A stretch of DNA of 64,000 nucleotides from positions 1-64,000 of the forward strand of contig JAMPIU010000178.1 of the NCBI GenBank assembly GCA_023667845.1. Direction: 5' to 3'. The notes under the pieces are model-generated. The model was not told the origin of the DNA. It saw only the letters and a list, made by a program, of their open reading frames with translations, and did no database searches. How positions within the stretch are numbered: position 1 is the first letter of the stretch; each line of letters starts with the position of its first letter. The DNA comes from Dehalobacter sp. (GTDB taxonomy: Bacteria; Bacillota; Desulfitobacteriia; Desulfitobacteriales; Syntrophobotulaceae). Positions 52,427-61,623 of this stretch are shown here, piece after piece. The position numbers and the translations under genes were made by a program.

Positions 52427-53196
52427 AGTATAACGCCTCCTGCTATTGCCGAAATCAGAAGTATTCCTGTTTCGCTTACTACAATGTAAAAGCCTGCTAG
52501 ATCGCCGGTTATACCCCCAAAATGTTTTTGAACCATGAGGTTAAATAAGTAAAAGGATAGCATAATAAACAGAACTGCAATGATCCCGATAATCACACTT
52601 ACATACAGCATCATCGCAATCGATAATAAAGCCATAAAGCAACTAATGATTCTTACCGCTTTCTTCGAAGCATAACCTGCAAAAATTGCAGCAAGTCCTG
52701 TATCTCTGGCACACGGAAAGGAGACAACCGCTAAAGCAGCCATCGAACGTGACAGGATAAAAGAAACAAGAACGAGTAAGAAAAAGTCCGGTTTCAGATA
52801 GGTCTCATACCACGCCGCAAACTGCAGCAGAAGGACAGCAGACGTATAGATAAGCGCGAAGGCTCCAACATTGGGATCCTTAAGGATTCGAAGCTTTTCC
52901 TCTTGGTCCTTATGGGAATTCAAGGCATCTGTCGTGTCACAATAACCGTCGAGGTGAACTCCGCCAGTGATCATGACGTTAATAGACACAGCTGCAGCAG
53001 CAAAAAAGACGGGACTGAACCCGAAATATTCCAACAATAGAAACAAAAAATAGAGAACAAAGGCAATGACAGCCCCGACCACAGGAAAGAAGATAAAAGA
53101 ATAACGCATATTCTTCTCGTTCCAGTCGATTTGAGGCATCGGAATTTTAGAAAACATCGAAAAGGCTGCAACAAACGATTCATACAAGATTTTCAT
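52423..53196 (-). CDS. cobS: Adenosylcobinamide-GDP ribazoletransferase CobS
   Basis: 257 aa, about six to seven helices. The CobS motif GGVHLDGYCDTTDALNSH (acidic metal-binding residues) is near residue 75. It joins adenosylcobinamide-GDP and alpha-ribazole (phosphate) at the membrane. Its start overlaps the end of cobU by 17 bp. Confidence 0.95.
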   Translation of the reverse strand: MKILYESFVAAFSMFSKIPMPQIDWNEKNMRYSFIFFPVVGAVIAFVLYFLFLLLEYFGFSPVFFAAAAVSINVMITGGVHLDGYCDTTDALNSHKDQEEKLRILKDPNVGAFALIYTSAVLLLQFAAWYETYLKPDFFLLVLVSFILSRSMAALAVVSFPCARDTGLAAIFAGYASKKAVRIISCFMALLSIAMMLYVSVIIGIIAVLFIMLSFYLFNLMVQKHFGGITGDLAGFYIVVSETGILLISAIAGGVIL

Positions 53197-53734
53197 AACC
53201 GGAAAGCTCCTTCATTCCTTTATGGATGACCGGGATCGCGCAGACGGATTCAATCACGACATCTGCAGCCGCGGCAATTGCCGAATTTATTTCAGCCAGT
53301 ACACGGATATAGCCGGTCGTAAAATCATCATAGGCTTTGAAATCCTCAAATATCGTACTGGTTACGATGACGGTATTCGGTACGGTAGCCGCTAGCAGCC
53401 GGATATCATTGCGAATGCATTCAATAGCCTCCTGCGGGCTGCGCTCCTGCAGATACATTTCATTGGCAATCAGGTTGCCCATGCACTCGAGTAAAGCGGT
53501 ATCGCAGCCGCTTAAAATAGGGATTTTCTCGGAAAGTCCGTAAGGAAACTCAAAAGTGTTGAACCCTTTGCCGTCCCGCATCCGACGGTGCTTGACAACC
53601 CGGTTGCGGCACTCTTCATCTGAGGCAGCCATTGTTGCAATATAGGCCATTTTTCCTTTATTCAGGCTAACAGCCAAATTTTCCGCTATTTCAGACTTTC
53701 CGCTGGCAACGCCTCCGCTGACCAAAGCCAACAT
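53180..53734 (-). CDS. cobU: Adenosylcobinamide kinase / guanylyltransferase CobU
   Basis: 184 aa, full length. The P-loop GGVASGKSEIAE (about residues 7-18) and the guanylyl-transfer His in VVKHRRMRDGKG (about 48) are both present, unlike in the short paralog two genes downstream. It phosphorylates adenosylcobinamide and converts it to adenosylcobinamide-GDP. Confidence 0.95.
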   Translation of the reverse strand: MLALVSGGVASGKSEIAENLAVSLNKGKMAYIATMAASDEECRNRVVKHRRMRDGKGFNTFEFPYGLSEKIPILSGCDTALLECMGNLIANEMYLQERSPQEAIECIRNDIRLLAATVPNTVIVTSTIFEDFKAYDDFTTGYIRVLAEINSAIAAAADVVIESVCAIPVIHKGMKELSGYENLV

Positions 53735-53855
53735 TTACTCACCGCCTCTTTCCTTTCACAAAAATATCCCTTTATCTATTATTATCTATCATCTATCTAT
53801 CTATCATCAAGCGATCATCAAGCGATTCAAACTTTTCCAGCTTATACACGCCTGA

Positions 53856-55226
53856 CTAACCCATCCTGGCAGCCTGAAAATCGCTGCATTTCCGAATAAA
53901 CGAACGCGCAAACTCAGGGTTTCCCCAGAGATGAAGGTGAGGGTAACCGGCGACGAGGTTCTCATCGGCATGGATACAGTCCCACGTTCTGCTCCCGGAC
54001 GAATTGACTGCCGTAAAACCGCCGCCATTGGCTGTCGAATCAGAATAATGGAATTCATGCGCGTTAATCCTGCCGCCTTTGCCGCACAGCAGGTTATCCT
54101 TTTGCGCCGTCAGCGTGATATAACCGAAACGGTTCAGTTTATCCGTCAGTACAGCATCCCCTTCTAAATATCCTGCCATTGGATAAGGTTTGCCGTCCTT
54201 GTCAGCAATACGTTCCAATAAATACATGAACCCGCCGCACTCAGCTATACAGGGAGTATTATTGGAGAGAACATGCCTGATGCTTGCCAACATCGATGTA
54301 TTCCCGGCCAGCTGCTCGGTATATAATTCCGGGTAACCGCCGCCGAGAATCAGTCCGTCGCATTCAGGTACGGCTCGATCATCAAGCGGGCTAAAGTACT
54401 GCAGTTCCGCTCCCAATGTTTCCAAAAGGTCGAGACTGTCCTGGTAATAAAAACAAAAGGCTTTATCTCTGGCTACGGCGACTTTAACAGCAGAGATTCT
54501 CTCGATCCCGGCCTCATGATAGTCTATTTCCGCGGCCCTGCCTGCAATACGCAGCAGGTGTTTCAGATCGATGGATTCTCTGGCCTGTATGGCCAGTAAT
54601 TTCATTTTTTGCTGCAGGTCTTCCACTTCCGATGCTGTAATTAATCCAAGATGCCTGCTTTCCAGCGCGCATTCTTTGAGCTTCGGAAAGTAACCGACCA
54701 CCTGGATATCCGTCTCTTTTTCGATCATTTCCTTATACTGCGGGTATAGGGAAGGTGTAAGATTATTCAGAATAACGCCCTTGATCCCGTTGTCCGGTCT
54801 AAAATGGCAGAATCCTTGGATCAAGGCTGCAATTGAGATTGCTGAACCGGCACAATTGACAATAAGGATAACAGGCGTTTGCGTTACTGCAGCCAAATGG
54901 TAAGAACTTGCCACGGTACTGCCAATGCCTAGCCCGTCATAATAACCCATTACTCCTTCTAAAACAGCGATTTGCGACTGTTCGGAATTCTTGACCAGCA
55001 AATACCGGCATACCTCTTCCGATAGCATAAACAAATCCAGATTCCGTGATTTTGTCCCAATGACTTCGGTATGAAACATCGGATCAATATAGTCCGGCCC
55101 ACATTTAAACGCAGCCGGATGAACCCCTTGCTCCAAAAGCGCTTGTAATACCGCACAGGTGATGGTGGTCTTGCCGCTGCTGCTGCCTGCAGCCGCAAAC
55201 ATAATACGTGGAATAACTGCTTTCAT
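53856..55226 (-). CDS. cbiA: Cobyrinic acid a,c-diamide synthase CbiA
   Basis: 456 aa from the ATG at 55226, which has GGAGAA six bases upstream. The frame is open to 55376, but the extra 50 residues are translated repeat DNA (copy F). An N-terminal ATPase (RIMFAAAGSSSGKTTITCAVL and CGPDYIDPMFH) is joined to a glutamine amidotransferase domain (nucleophile Cys in IAECGGFMYLL). It amidates the a and c side chains of the corrin ring. It is the first gene after the cobalamin riboswitch. Confidence 0.95.
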   Translation of the reverse strand: MKAVIPRIMFAAAGSSSGKTTITCAVLQALLEQGVHPAAFKCGPDYIDPMFHTEVIGTKSRNLDLFMLSEEVCRYLLVKNSEQSQIAVLEGVMGYYDGLGIGSTVASSYHLAAVTQTPVILIVNCAGSAISIAALIQGFCHFRPDNGIKGVILNNLTPSLYPQYKEMIEKETDIQVVGYFPKLKECALESRHLGLITASEVEDLQQKMKLLAIQARESIDLKHLLRIAGRAAEIDYHEAGIERISAVKVAVARDKAFCFYYQDSLDLLETLGAELQYFSPLDDRAVPECDGLILGGGYPELYTEQLAGNTSMLASIRHVLSNNTPCIAECGGFMYLLERIADKDGKPYPMAGYLEGDAVLTDKLNRFGYITLTAQKDNLLCGKGGRINAHEFHYSDSTANGGGFTAVNSSGSRTWDCIHADENLVAGYPHLHLWGNPEFARSFIRKCSDFQAARMG

Positions 55227-55248
55227 GACTTGTTCTCCATTTCTATCG

Positions 55249-55374
55249 AAGCTGAGATGGTCCGTGGACATCACCGCTCCTTGCCGTCCTTGGCATCGCG
55301 GCACTAGGCCGTCCGTGGCCGTCGCCGCTCCTTGCCATCCCTGGCATCGCGGCATTCGTCCATCCGTGGACATC
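55249..55374. repeat. Hairpin repeat family, copy F (tandem inner units)
   Basis: Two and a part units of about 51 bp, each holding a TTGCCxTCCxTGGCATCGCGGCA hairpin and a GGCCGTCCGTGGCC-type or GTCC-GGAC hairpin. The outermost parts are GTCCGTGGACATC-like. It is related to the inner modules of copies D and E, but no long outer stem is evident. It lies between the riboswitch terminator and the cbiA start codon. Confidence 0.8.
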
Positions 55375-55410
55375 AAAAAACCTCTCTAACCGGCGGTTGG
55401 AAGAGGTTTT
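55375..55410 (-). terminator. Riboswitch-controlled terminator before cbiA
   Basis: Stem AAAACCTCT...AGAGGTTTTTT with inner AACC/GGTT pairing and a T6 run on the minus strand. It lies about 75 bp downstream of the cobalamin riboswitch, the expected expression platform. Confidence 0.88.
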
Positions 55411-55484
55411 ACTTACACAATCTGCAAACAGTCCAAAACACTTCTGCACGATTCGTATGCTACACCTTTCATCCTCCGTGAAAA

Positions 55485-55650
55485 CAGTGCAAAATGGCTC
55501 AGGCAGGTCTTCCGACTCGGTTTCAAAGCAAATTCAGCCTTCCCATTGTAAACAGTGGCAACTTTGAATTTGCTCCACCTTACGGCGGCGGGACCGTACA
55601 GGTATTTCACCTGTTTCCCTATTATTGCAAAATAATGCAACCTAAGCGAT
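55485..55650 (-). promoter_or_regulatory. Cobalamin riboswitch
   Basis: Read on the minus strand: AATAGGGAA, GGTGAAATACC, ACGGTCCCGCCGCCGTAA and, near the 3' end, the B12-box-type GAGTCGGAAGACCTGCC. These are the conserved blocks of the class, in the right order. It should repress the cobalamin operon by the terminator that follows when adenosylcobalamin is plentiful. Confidence 0.93.
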
Positions 55651-55827
55651 ACCATTATATCAGAAGACGCACAACGTGTCCACCCGCAATCTGCAGAACA
55701 GTATATAGTCTTCTCCTTGCCTTCTCCCTACATGATATTTGATATTTTCACAGACCCGGCCTTGCTCTTCCGCCCTCCTTTTGATACGCTAGGAAAAAAG
55801 AACAGCAATTCGCGGAGGTACCTCTTC

Positions 55828-56799
55828 ATGTCTTATTCTCTTCCAGCCGATATCATTTCAGCCGGAAACCTAACCAAACGATTCGGAGATTTCACTGCCG
55901 TTGACAATATCTCTTTTACTGTCCGGCAGGGAGAGTGTTTTGGACTTCTTGGTCCAAACGGCGCCGGCAAAACGTCCCTGGCCAGAATGGTCTTTGGCTT
56001 GTCACCCAGAACTGAGGGCCGCCTGACTGTTTTTAATCAGGATATTTCGGAGCATTCCCGGGAAATTAAAGCACGTCTCGGTGTTGTTGCCCAGGAAGAC
56101 AACCTTGACCCGGAACTGACGGTTCTGGAAAACCTGCTGGTCTATGCCTCCTATTACCGTCTGCCGCGTAGTACAGCCAGGGAACGGGCTTTGGAGATCC
56201 TGGACTTTATGGATCTTCGAAGTAAAGCCAATGCAGTCGTCGACGAGCTGTCCGGCGGCATGAAACGACGTCTGACAATTGGACGAGCGTTGATCAACCG
56301 TCCGGAGCTATTGATTCTCGATGAGCCAACCACCGGGCTTGATCCGTACGCCCGTCATATGGTCTGGCAGCGCCTGCGGCAGTTAAAAGAAAGCGGTACG
56401 ACCATGCTGCTGACAACACACTATCTTGAAGAAGCCAGTCATCTCTGCGACCGACTGATCATCATCAATCAGGGCAAAATCCTTGAGCAAGGTGTACCGG
56501 AAGAGCTTATTGATAAGCATGTCGGGACATATGCCCTTGAACTTGGAACGAATCCTGACAATCAAAATATGCTCCTGCAATGGAGCTCTCCCTGGCTGAA
56601 ATCCTATCAGCATATTGGAGATGATCTGGTCCTCTATTCCAATGATGGGCCAGCGATGGCTGATGACTTGAATCACAAAATTACGGACGAACACTTCCCT
56701 GTCAGCTATCAACGGCTGAGGCCCACTAACCTTGAAGACGTTTTTCTGAAGTTAACCGGCGAAACGCTGCATGGTAAGCGCAGTCAGTTTGAGGAGTAG
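55828..56799 (+). CDS. ABC transporter ATPase, NodI/DrrA-like
   Basis: 323 aa from the ATG at 55828 (GGAGG nine bases upstream); the frame is open from 55717. Walker A LGPNGAGKTS (about residue 49), signature LSGGMKRRL, Walker B LLILDEPTTGLDP and the H-loop His in TTHYLEE are intact. A C-terminal 80-residue extension is typical of NodI/DrrA-type ATPases. It powers export with the permease encoded immediately downstream. Substrate unknown. Confidence 0.92.
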   Translation: MSYSLPADIISAGNLTKRFGDFTAVDNISFTVRQGECFGLLGPNGAGKTSLARMVFGLSPRTEGRLTVFNQDISEHSREIKARLGVVAQEDNLDPELTVLENLLVYASYYRLPRSTARERALEILDFMDLRSKANAVVDELSGGMKRRLTIGRALINRPELLILDEPTTGLDPYARHMVWQRLRQLKESGTTMLLTTHYLEEASHLCDRLIIINQGKILEQGVPEELIDKHVGTYALELGTNPDNQNMLLQWSSPWLKSYQHIGDDLVLYSNDGPAMADDLNHKITDEHFPVSYQRLRPTNLEDVFLKLTGETLHGKRSQFEE

Positions 56800-56830
56800 G
56801 ATTAGCATACTGATGATATGGAGGAAGAAT

Positions 56831-57613
56831 ATGATTAGAATAAAAATGCCTGATCTTAACCCCGTACTGACCTTCAAAGTATTTCTGCGGAATCTGAAGG
56901 TTTTCGGTAAAACATGGAAAGCCAATATCATGTTTAATTTTCTGGAGCCGCTGCTTTATCTCTGGGCCATGGGCTTTGGTCTGGGTGTTTATATTACGCA
57001 GATTAACGGGCTTTCCTACCTTGATTTTTTGGCTCCGGGGCTGATTGCTTCTTCAGCGATGTTTGCTGTGACTTATGAAATGACCTACAACAGCTATACC
57101 CGGATGTCCAAGGAGAAAATATTTCACAGCATGGTGGTTACGCCGGTAAGTATGGACGACATCGTCCTCGGCGAAATCCTGTACGGCACGTTCAAAGGCG
57201 TTCTTTACGGTGCGGTTTTCTTTATTGTTGTCGCCTTGTTCGGCATTGTCCACTCCCTGTATGCCCTGCTCATCTTTGTCCCACTGATCCTCATGTCCGT
57301 CATCTTTTCCAATCTCTCTTTAATTTGGACGAGTCTCGCTCCCAATTATGACTCTTTCGGCTATTTTTTCACGCTGCTGATTTCTCCAATGTTCTTGTTT
57401 GCCGGAATCTTTTTCCCGATTGAAAGCCTGCCCGCCGCCATTCGTTTTCTTCCGTGGCTGACGCCGCTGTACCATGCCGTTGAAACGGTGCGTCCATTGG
57501 TTTTGGGACAGGTTACTCCGGCAATCACCGGCCATATCATCTGGCTCTTAGCCGTTACGCTGCTGACGCTTCCTTTCCCGCTGGTCATAGTTAAAAAGAA
57601 GCTCATTCAATAA
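56831..57613 (+). CDS. ABC-2 type permease, NodJ-like
   Basis: 260 aa from the ATG at 56831 (GGAGGAAG upstream); an earlier Met at 56771 overlaps the ATPase gene and is unlikely. Six helices and the ABC-2 signature (SPMFLFAGIFFPIESLPAAIRFLPWLTPLYHAVE) are present, as in NodJ/DrrB. It follows the ATPase gene by 31 bp and forms the membrane half of the exporter. Confidence 0.9.
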   Translation: MIRIKMPDLNPVLTFKVFLRNLKVFGKTWKANIMFNFLEPLLYLWAMGFGLGVYITQINGLSYLDFLAPGLIASSAMFAVTYEMTYNSYTRMSKEKIFHSMVVTPVSMDDIVLGEILYGTFKGVLYGAVFFIVVALFGIVHSLYALLIFVPLILMSVIFSNLSLIWTSLAPNYDSFGYFFTLLISPMFLFAGIFFPIESLPAAIRFLPWLTPLYHAVETVRPLVLGQVTPAITGHIIWLLAVTLLTLPFPLVIVKKKLIQ

Positions 57614-57639
57614 ACGGACTCTTTTTTGCTTTTGGGAAT

Positions 57640-58470
57640 CTAGACGGTTGCAACTTGCCAATACATACAGGCGATCTTCCCTTTGATCGTTTCTCTGATC
57701 AGCCCGTTCTCGGCTTTGCTTTGAATGTAATTCCTAATGTCCGCTTTTTGCTCATCAGTCAAATCTGTCTTCATGCCAAGTCTGCTGAGGTAATGACGGT
57801 TCGCTTCATCCAATGTGCGAACACTTTCCCTTACCGTCTCGATATACGTAATTTCAGGATAAAGTTTTTTAAGCCAGAGAACATTGAAACAGCAGTACAA
57901 TCCTTTGTTGCCGTATACATCTTCCATATGGGGCGGAAGAAACCGTCTTTTCAGTTCGTCACTAATGGAATCATGCCGTTCAACAAAATGACTTAGAAAA
58001 CAATATTTACTGCTGACTGCGATCATTTTCTCGAGGCTTTTCCTGCTGTCAATGCCGGGAGACATAATCGCCGTTACCAGGCTGAACTTTTGCTTCCACT
58101 GTCTTGCAAACAAGTCATCTTGCCGCCAGTCCATCTCCATGAAATCAACATTTCGAAGTTCCCGGGCCGCCGCGTAGTCTCTGGCGGTCCGCACCATTTT
58201 CGGCGAAATATCCACACCGGTCACGGTTTTCGCTCTTTGGGCAAATTCCGCTGCAAAACGGCCGGGTCCGCAGCCGATATCCAGAACAGTACTATCTTCC
58301 CGGAGCATTCTTTTTGCGGTAAGCAGTTCTGTAATCTTTACAATTCTCTCATCAGGTTCAATGCCTGTGAATTCTTCGACCCTGTTGTCCCAGGAATCCA
58401 CGCTTCCTTCTTTATAACTGCTTTTGGAATCTTTAGTTCGCCAAATTTGATCAAAATAATCAATACCCAT
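57640..58470 (-). CDS. Class I SAM-dependent methyltransferase
   Basis: 276 aa from the ATG at 58470 (AAGGTGG five bases upstream). The SAM-binding motif VLDIGCGPGRF is at about residue 62, with the acidic residue of the second strand in VTGVDISPKMV. The rest is not diagnostic and the substrate cannot be named. It is convergent with the NodJ-like gene (26-bp gap). Confidence 0.88.
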   Translation of the reverse strand: MGIDYFDQIWRTKDSKSSYKEGSVDSWDNRVEEFTGIEPDERIVKITELLTAKRMLREDSTVLDIGCGPGRFAAEFAQRAKTVTGVDISPKMVRTARDYAAARELRNVDFMEMDWRQDDLFARQWKQKFSLVTAIMSPGIDSRKSLEKMIAVSSKYCFLSHFVERHDSISDELKRRFLPPHMEDVYGNKGLYCCFNVLWLKKLYPEITYIETVRESVRTLDEANRHYLSRLGMKTDLTDEQKADIRNYIQSKAENGLIRETIKGKIACMYWQVATV

Positions 58471-58783
58471 CGCTTCCACCTTTATATTTATGATCCACTC
58501 AAGCTGACTGATCCGCTCAAACTGACCAAAACTACATCTTGCATCTAATATTAACATTAACTCAGTCCCAAGCAAATATTATCATGCTTGCTGCCCTTCT
58601 TATTCATAAAGCATGATGCCCATTCGTTTCTGCGCTGCCATATTTCTGACTTGCTCTCCTTAGACAGATTTGATAATCTAATAAAGATATTTCCTGCTAT
58701 CACAAGGATGAGCAATACGGATGGTCTTGCTATTGACTGATCGTATTATTTACGAATTTATGTAAAAAGGAAGATAAGAAAAC
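58471..58783. other. Intergenic region between divergent genes
   Basis: 313 bp between the methyltransferase (minus) and the ABC-F gene (plus). It contains the inverted repeat ATCATGCTT / AAGCATGAT (58581-58589 and 58609-58617) without a T-run, and a GATCCGCTCAA-type near-duplication beside the methyltransferase start. No attenuator was resolved. Confidence 0.4.
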
Positions 58784-60340
58784 ATGAGTATTCTGACTGT
58801 TAAAAACTTGAGTCATGGCTTTGGCGACCGGGCCATATTTCAAAATGTTTCTTTCCGCCTGCTGAAGGGCGAGCATATCGGTTTGATCGGGGCGAATGGC
58901 GAGGGAAAATCTACATTTATGAACATCATTACGCGCCAACTCGAGCCTGATGAAGGCCAGATTGAATGGTCCAAACGGGTCAGAGTCGGTTATCTTGACC
59001 AGCACACGGTTCTGGCTAAAGGAGCAACGATCCGCGATGTTCTGAAGGACGCTTTTCAGTATCTTTTTGCACTGGAAGCTGAGATGCTGGCGATTTGTGA
59101 TAAAATGGGCGACGCTTCATCCGAGGAGCTGGAAGTGCTGCTCGAAGAGATGGGATTGATTCAGGAAACCTTGAACAACAATGATTTTTATATTGTGGAT
59201 GCTAAGGTCGAGGAGACCGCCCGCGGTTTAGGTCTGCAGGATATCGGTCTTGATAAGGACGTTGATGACTTAAGCGGCGGCCAGCGAACCAAAGTGCTTT
59301 TGGCTAAACTGCTGCTGGAAAAGCCGGATATTCTGCTTTTGGACGAGCCGACAAACTACCTCGACGAACAACACATCGAATGGCTGAAACGCTACCTTCT
59401 GGCGTATGAAAATGCGTTTATTCTGATCTCGCACGACATGGAATTCTTAAACAGCGTGATCAACTTAATTTATCATATGGACAACCTGCAGCTGAACCGT
59501 TATGTCGGAGACTATCAGAATTTCCTGAATGTCTACGAGACAAAAAAGCAGCAGCTCGAAGCGGCCTATAAAAAACAGCAGCAGGAAATCTCCGACCTGG
59601 AGGATTTTGTCGCCCGCAACAAAGCCAGAGTCTCCACCCGGAATATGGCGATGTCCCGCCAGAAAAAGCTCGATAAAATGGACCGGATCGAACTGGCCAA
59701 GGACAAACCCAAACCGGTTTTCAACTTTAAAGAAGCCAGGACTTCCGGCAAGCTCGTGTTTCAAACCTCTGATCTGGTGATCGGCTATAACGAACCGCTC
59801 TCCCGCCCGATCAACATTTCCCTGGAACGCGGTCAGAAAGTTGCTTTGACCGGAGCCAACGGAATCGGCAAAACCACACTCTTAAAGAGCATCCTCGGTG
59901 AAATCGAGTCCCTTTCAGGCCAGGCTGAACTTGGAGACTATCTCTTCCCCGGCTACTTTGAACAGGAAATTAAGGATGCTAATTATAAGACCTGTATCGA
60001 AGAATTCTGGTCGGACTTCCCCGGCTATACCCAGTACGAAGTGCGGGCAGCGCTGGCCAAGTGCGGTTTAACGACGAAGCATATCGAAAGCAAAGTCCTG
60101 GTCTTGAGCGGCGGTGAGCAGGCCAAAGTACGGCTCTGCAAGCTGATTAATAAGGAAACGAATTTTCTGCTGCTCGACGAGCCGACCAACCATCTCGACG
60201 TCGAAGCCAAACAGGAGTTGAAACGGGCGCTCCAGGCCTATAAAGGCAGCCTACTTCTCATTTGCCATGAACCTGACTTTTACCAGGATGTCGTCACGGA
60301 AGTTTGGAATTGTGAGAATTGGACGACCAAGGTCGTCTAA
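58784..60340 (+). CDS. ABC-F family ATPase
   Basis: 518 aa with two ABC domains and no membrane part. Walker A motifs are GANGEGKST and GANGIGKTT, and both signature/Walker B pairs are intact (LSGGQRTKVLLA...LLLDEPTNYLD; LSGGEQAKVRLC...LLLDEPTNHLD). The charged linker (about 240-310) is of intermediate length. ABC-F proteins bind the ribosomal E site and act in translation or antibiotic protection; this one most resembles the housekeeping-type members, but resistance cannot be excluded. AAGGAAG precedes the ATG. Confidence 0.93.
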   Translation: MSILTVKNLSHGFGDRAIFQNVSFRLLKGEHIGLIGANGEGKSTFMNIITRQLEPDEGQIEWSKRVRVGYLDQHTVLAKGATIRDVLKDAFQYLFALEAEMLAICDKMGDASSEELEVLLEEMGLIQETLNNNDFYIVDAKVEETARGLGLQDIGLDKDVDDLSGGQRTKVLLAKLLLEKPDILLLDEPTNYLDEQHIEWLKRYLLAYENAFILISHDMEFLNSVINLIYHMDNLQLNRYVGDYQNFLNVYETKKQQLEAAYKKQQQEISDLEDFVARNKARVSTRNMAMSRQKKLDKMDRIELAKDKPKPVFNFKEARTSGKLVFQTSDLVIGYNEPLSRPINISLERGQKVALTGANGIGKTTLLKSILGEIESLSGQAELGDYLFPGYFEQEIKDANYKTCIEEFWSDFPGYTQYEVRAALAKCGLTTKHIESKVLVLSGGEQAKVRLCKLINKETNFLLLDEPTNHLDVEAKQELKRALQAYKGSLLLICHEPDFYQDVVTEVWNCENWTTKVV

Positions 60341-60466
60341 ATGTTTGACAAGCCGGGCTTGTTCGTTCCCGACCTTATATACTATGAGAAAGATTGTCCG
60401 TTGTCACACTTTTAAGCCTGGCCACGTATCCTATGAGTGGAATCAGACCCAAGGAGTGTGGATATC

Positions 60467-61354
60467 TTGACGGATACAATAACGAATACAGTAACTGATA
60501 TTATCAGCGGACGCACGCCGCATGTAATAGCGGCTGAAATTAACATGATCAAATACCAGACTGAGAGGATCTACCTTACCGCCGCTGTCGAGATTGGAAG
60601 GCGGCTGACGGAGGCCAAGGCCCTGCTTAAGTTTGGAGAATGGGGCAAATGGCTGGAGGAGTCGGTCGATTTCTCTCAGAGCAGGGCCAATAAACTGATG
60701 CGTATCTTCAAAGAGTACGGAGCAGGACAGCTTAGCTCCTCAAATTCGGATCCGGCTCCGAATTTAAACTACAGCCAGGCGGTGATCCTCTTAGGAGTCC
60801 CAAAGGAGGAACGGGCGCAATTCATCGTTGATATGGATATCGAGGGGATGACCAAGCAGGAACTAAGGAAAGCGGTCAAGGAACGGACGCAGGCCCAGCA
60901 AGAAAAAGACCTGGCCTTACAAAAGAACACAGATCTCCAGAAAACATTGGCAGACCAAAGCGGTATCATCACCGGGCTGACTGCGGAACTCGCCAATCTG
61001 AAGGTCCAATTGGAGAACGTCAAGACGTCCAAAGCAGAACTCGCTAAAACGGCCAGGCAGCTGAATGATTCGCTGGAATCGCTCCAAAAAAGTTCAGCCG
61101 CCAAAGGCTACGAGAGGATGAAAACAAACTTTATTAATACTTCGCTCAAAGTCAGGGCCAACCATATCGCCTTCCTCTGTGAAAACTTGGATCAAACCAT
61201 GAAGGAAGTAAAGTATAAGCTGCTCCAAATCGCCCCTAATGACAAGGAGACGTATATCATTTATAAGAATAAAGTTTACGATCTTCTGAAGGTGTGGCTT
61301 AAAGACGAGACGTGGTGTCAACACCAGTTCAAATCGCCCAATGCCGAGCGGTAA
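60467..61354 (+). CDS. DUF3102 family protein
   Basis: 295 aa. The start is a TTG at 60467 with AAGGAG about ten bases upstream; the frame is open from 60437. The N-terminal 120 residues match DUF3102 (TERIYLTAAVEIGRRLTEAKALLKFGEWGKWLEESVDFSQSRANKLMRIF), a region with helix-turn-helix-like character often found near phage or plasmid genes. The middle is coiled coil (about 145-215). The C-terminal 80 residues are helical (KGYERMKTNFINTSLKVRANH). It may bind DNA; the function is unknown. No phage genes adjoin it. Confidence 0.82.
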   Translation: MTDTITNTVTDIISGRTPHVIAAEINMIKYQTERIYLTAAVEIGRRLTEAKALLKFGEWGKWLEESVDFSQSRANKLMRIFKEYGAGQLSSSNSDPAPNLNYSQAVILLGVPKEERAQFIVDMDIEGMTKQELRKAVKERTQAQQEKDLALQKNTDLQKTLADQSGIITGLTAELANLKVQLENVKTSKAELAKTARQLNDSLESLQKSSAAKGYERMKTNFINTSLKVRANHIAFLCENLDQTMKEVKYKLLQIAPNDKETYIIYKNKVYDLLKVWLKDETWCQHQFKSPNAER

Positions 61355-61424
61355 GCCAATCCTATAAGGTATTTTTAATCTTGGCAGCGTTTATAGTGAC
61401 CAGCATCTTAAAATATTCCGGAAG

Positions 61425-61493
61425 ATTGTCTTTCCCGTCTGAATTGTGGGATTTAAAAAATTTTAAATCTCCCGGCCAGACGGGAAAGACAAT
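61425..61493. repeat. Long imperfect hairpin with 17-bp perfect outer stem
   Basis: ATTGTCTTTCCCGTCTG (61425-61441) pairs perfectly with CAGACGGGAAAGACAAT (61477-61493), and the interior holds further AT-rich pairing (GGGATTTAAAA...). There is no T-run on the plus side, so it is not a plain terminator; it may be a small mobile hairpin or a processing site. A second short hairpin (AACCTAACCG / CGGCTAGGGTT) follows at about 61512-61536. Confidence 0.6.
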
Positions 61494-61573
61494 TTATCTT
61501 AAGCCATTGAAAAACCTAACCGAAATCGGCTAGGGTTGTGCCGGTTCTATCTTTGCTTTTTTTATTGTCGGCA

Positions 61574-61603
61574 AAAGAAAAAGGAGACGGATAAACCATC
61601 TCC
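61574..61603 (-). terminator. Terminator after the RHS/immunity unit
   Basis: Stem GGAGACGG / CCATCTCC (one G-T pair) with a TTTTTCTTTT run on the minus strand, about 20 bp after the DUF6881 gene. Confidence 0.85.
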
Positions 61604-61623
61604 CTGTAAAGCCTTCAGCTTCA

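Noticed and set aside
53770..53830. Short CTAT and ATCAAGCG tandem repeats after cbiA
   Set aside because: Simple low-complexity slippage in the cbiA-cobU gap with no sign of function.
55227..55376. N-terminal 50-codon extension of cbiA
   Set aside because: It is translated repeat copy F and overlaps the riboswitch terminator; the ATG at 55226 has GGAGAA upstream.
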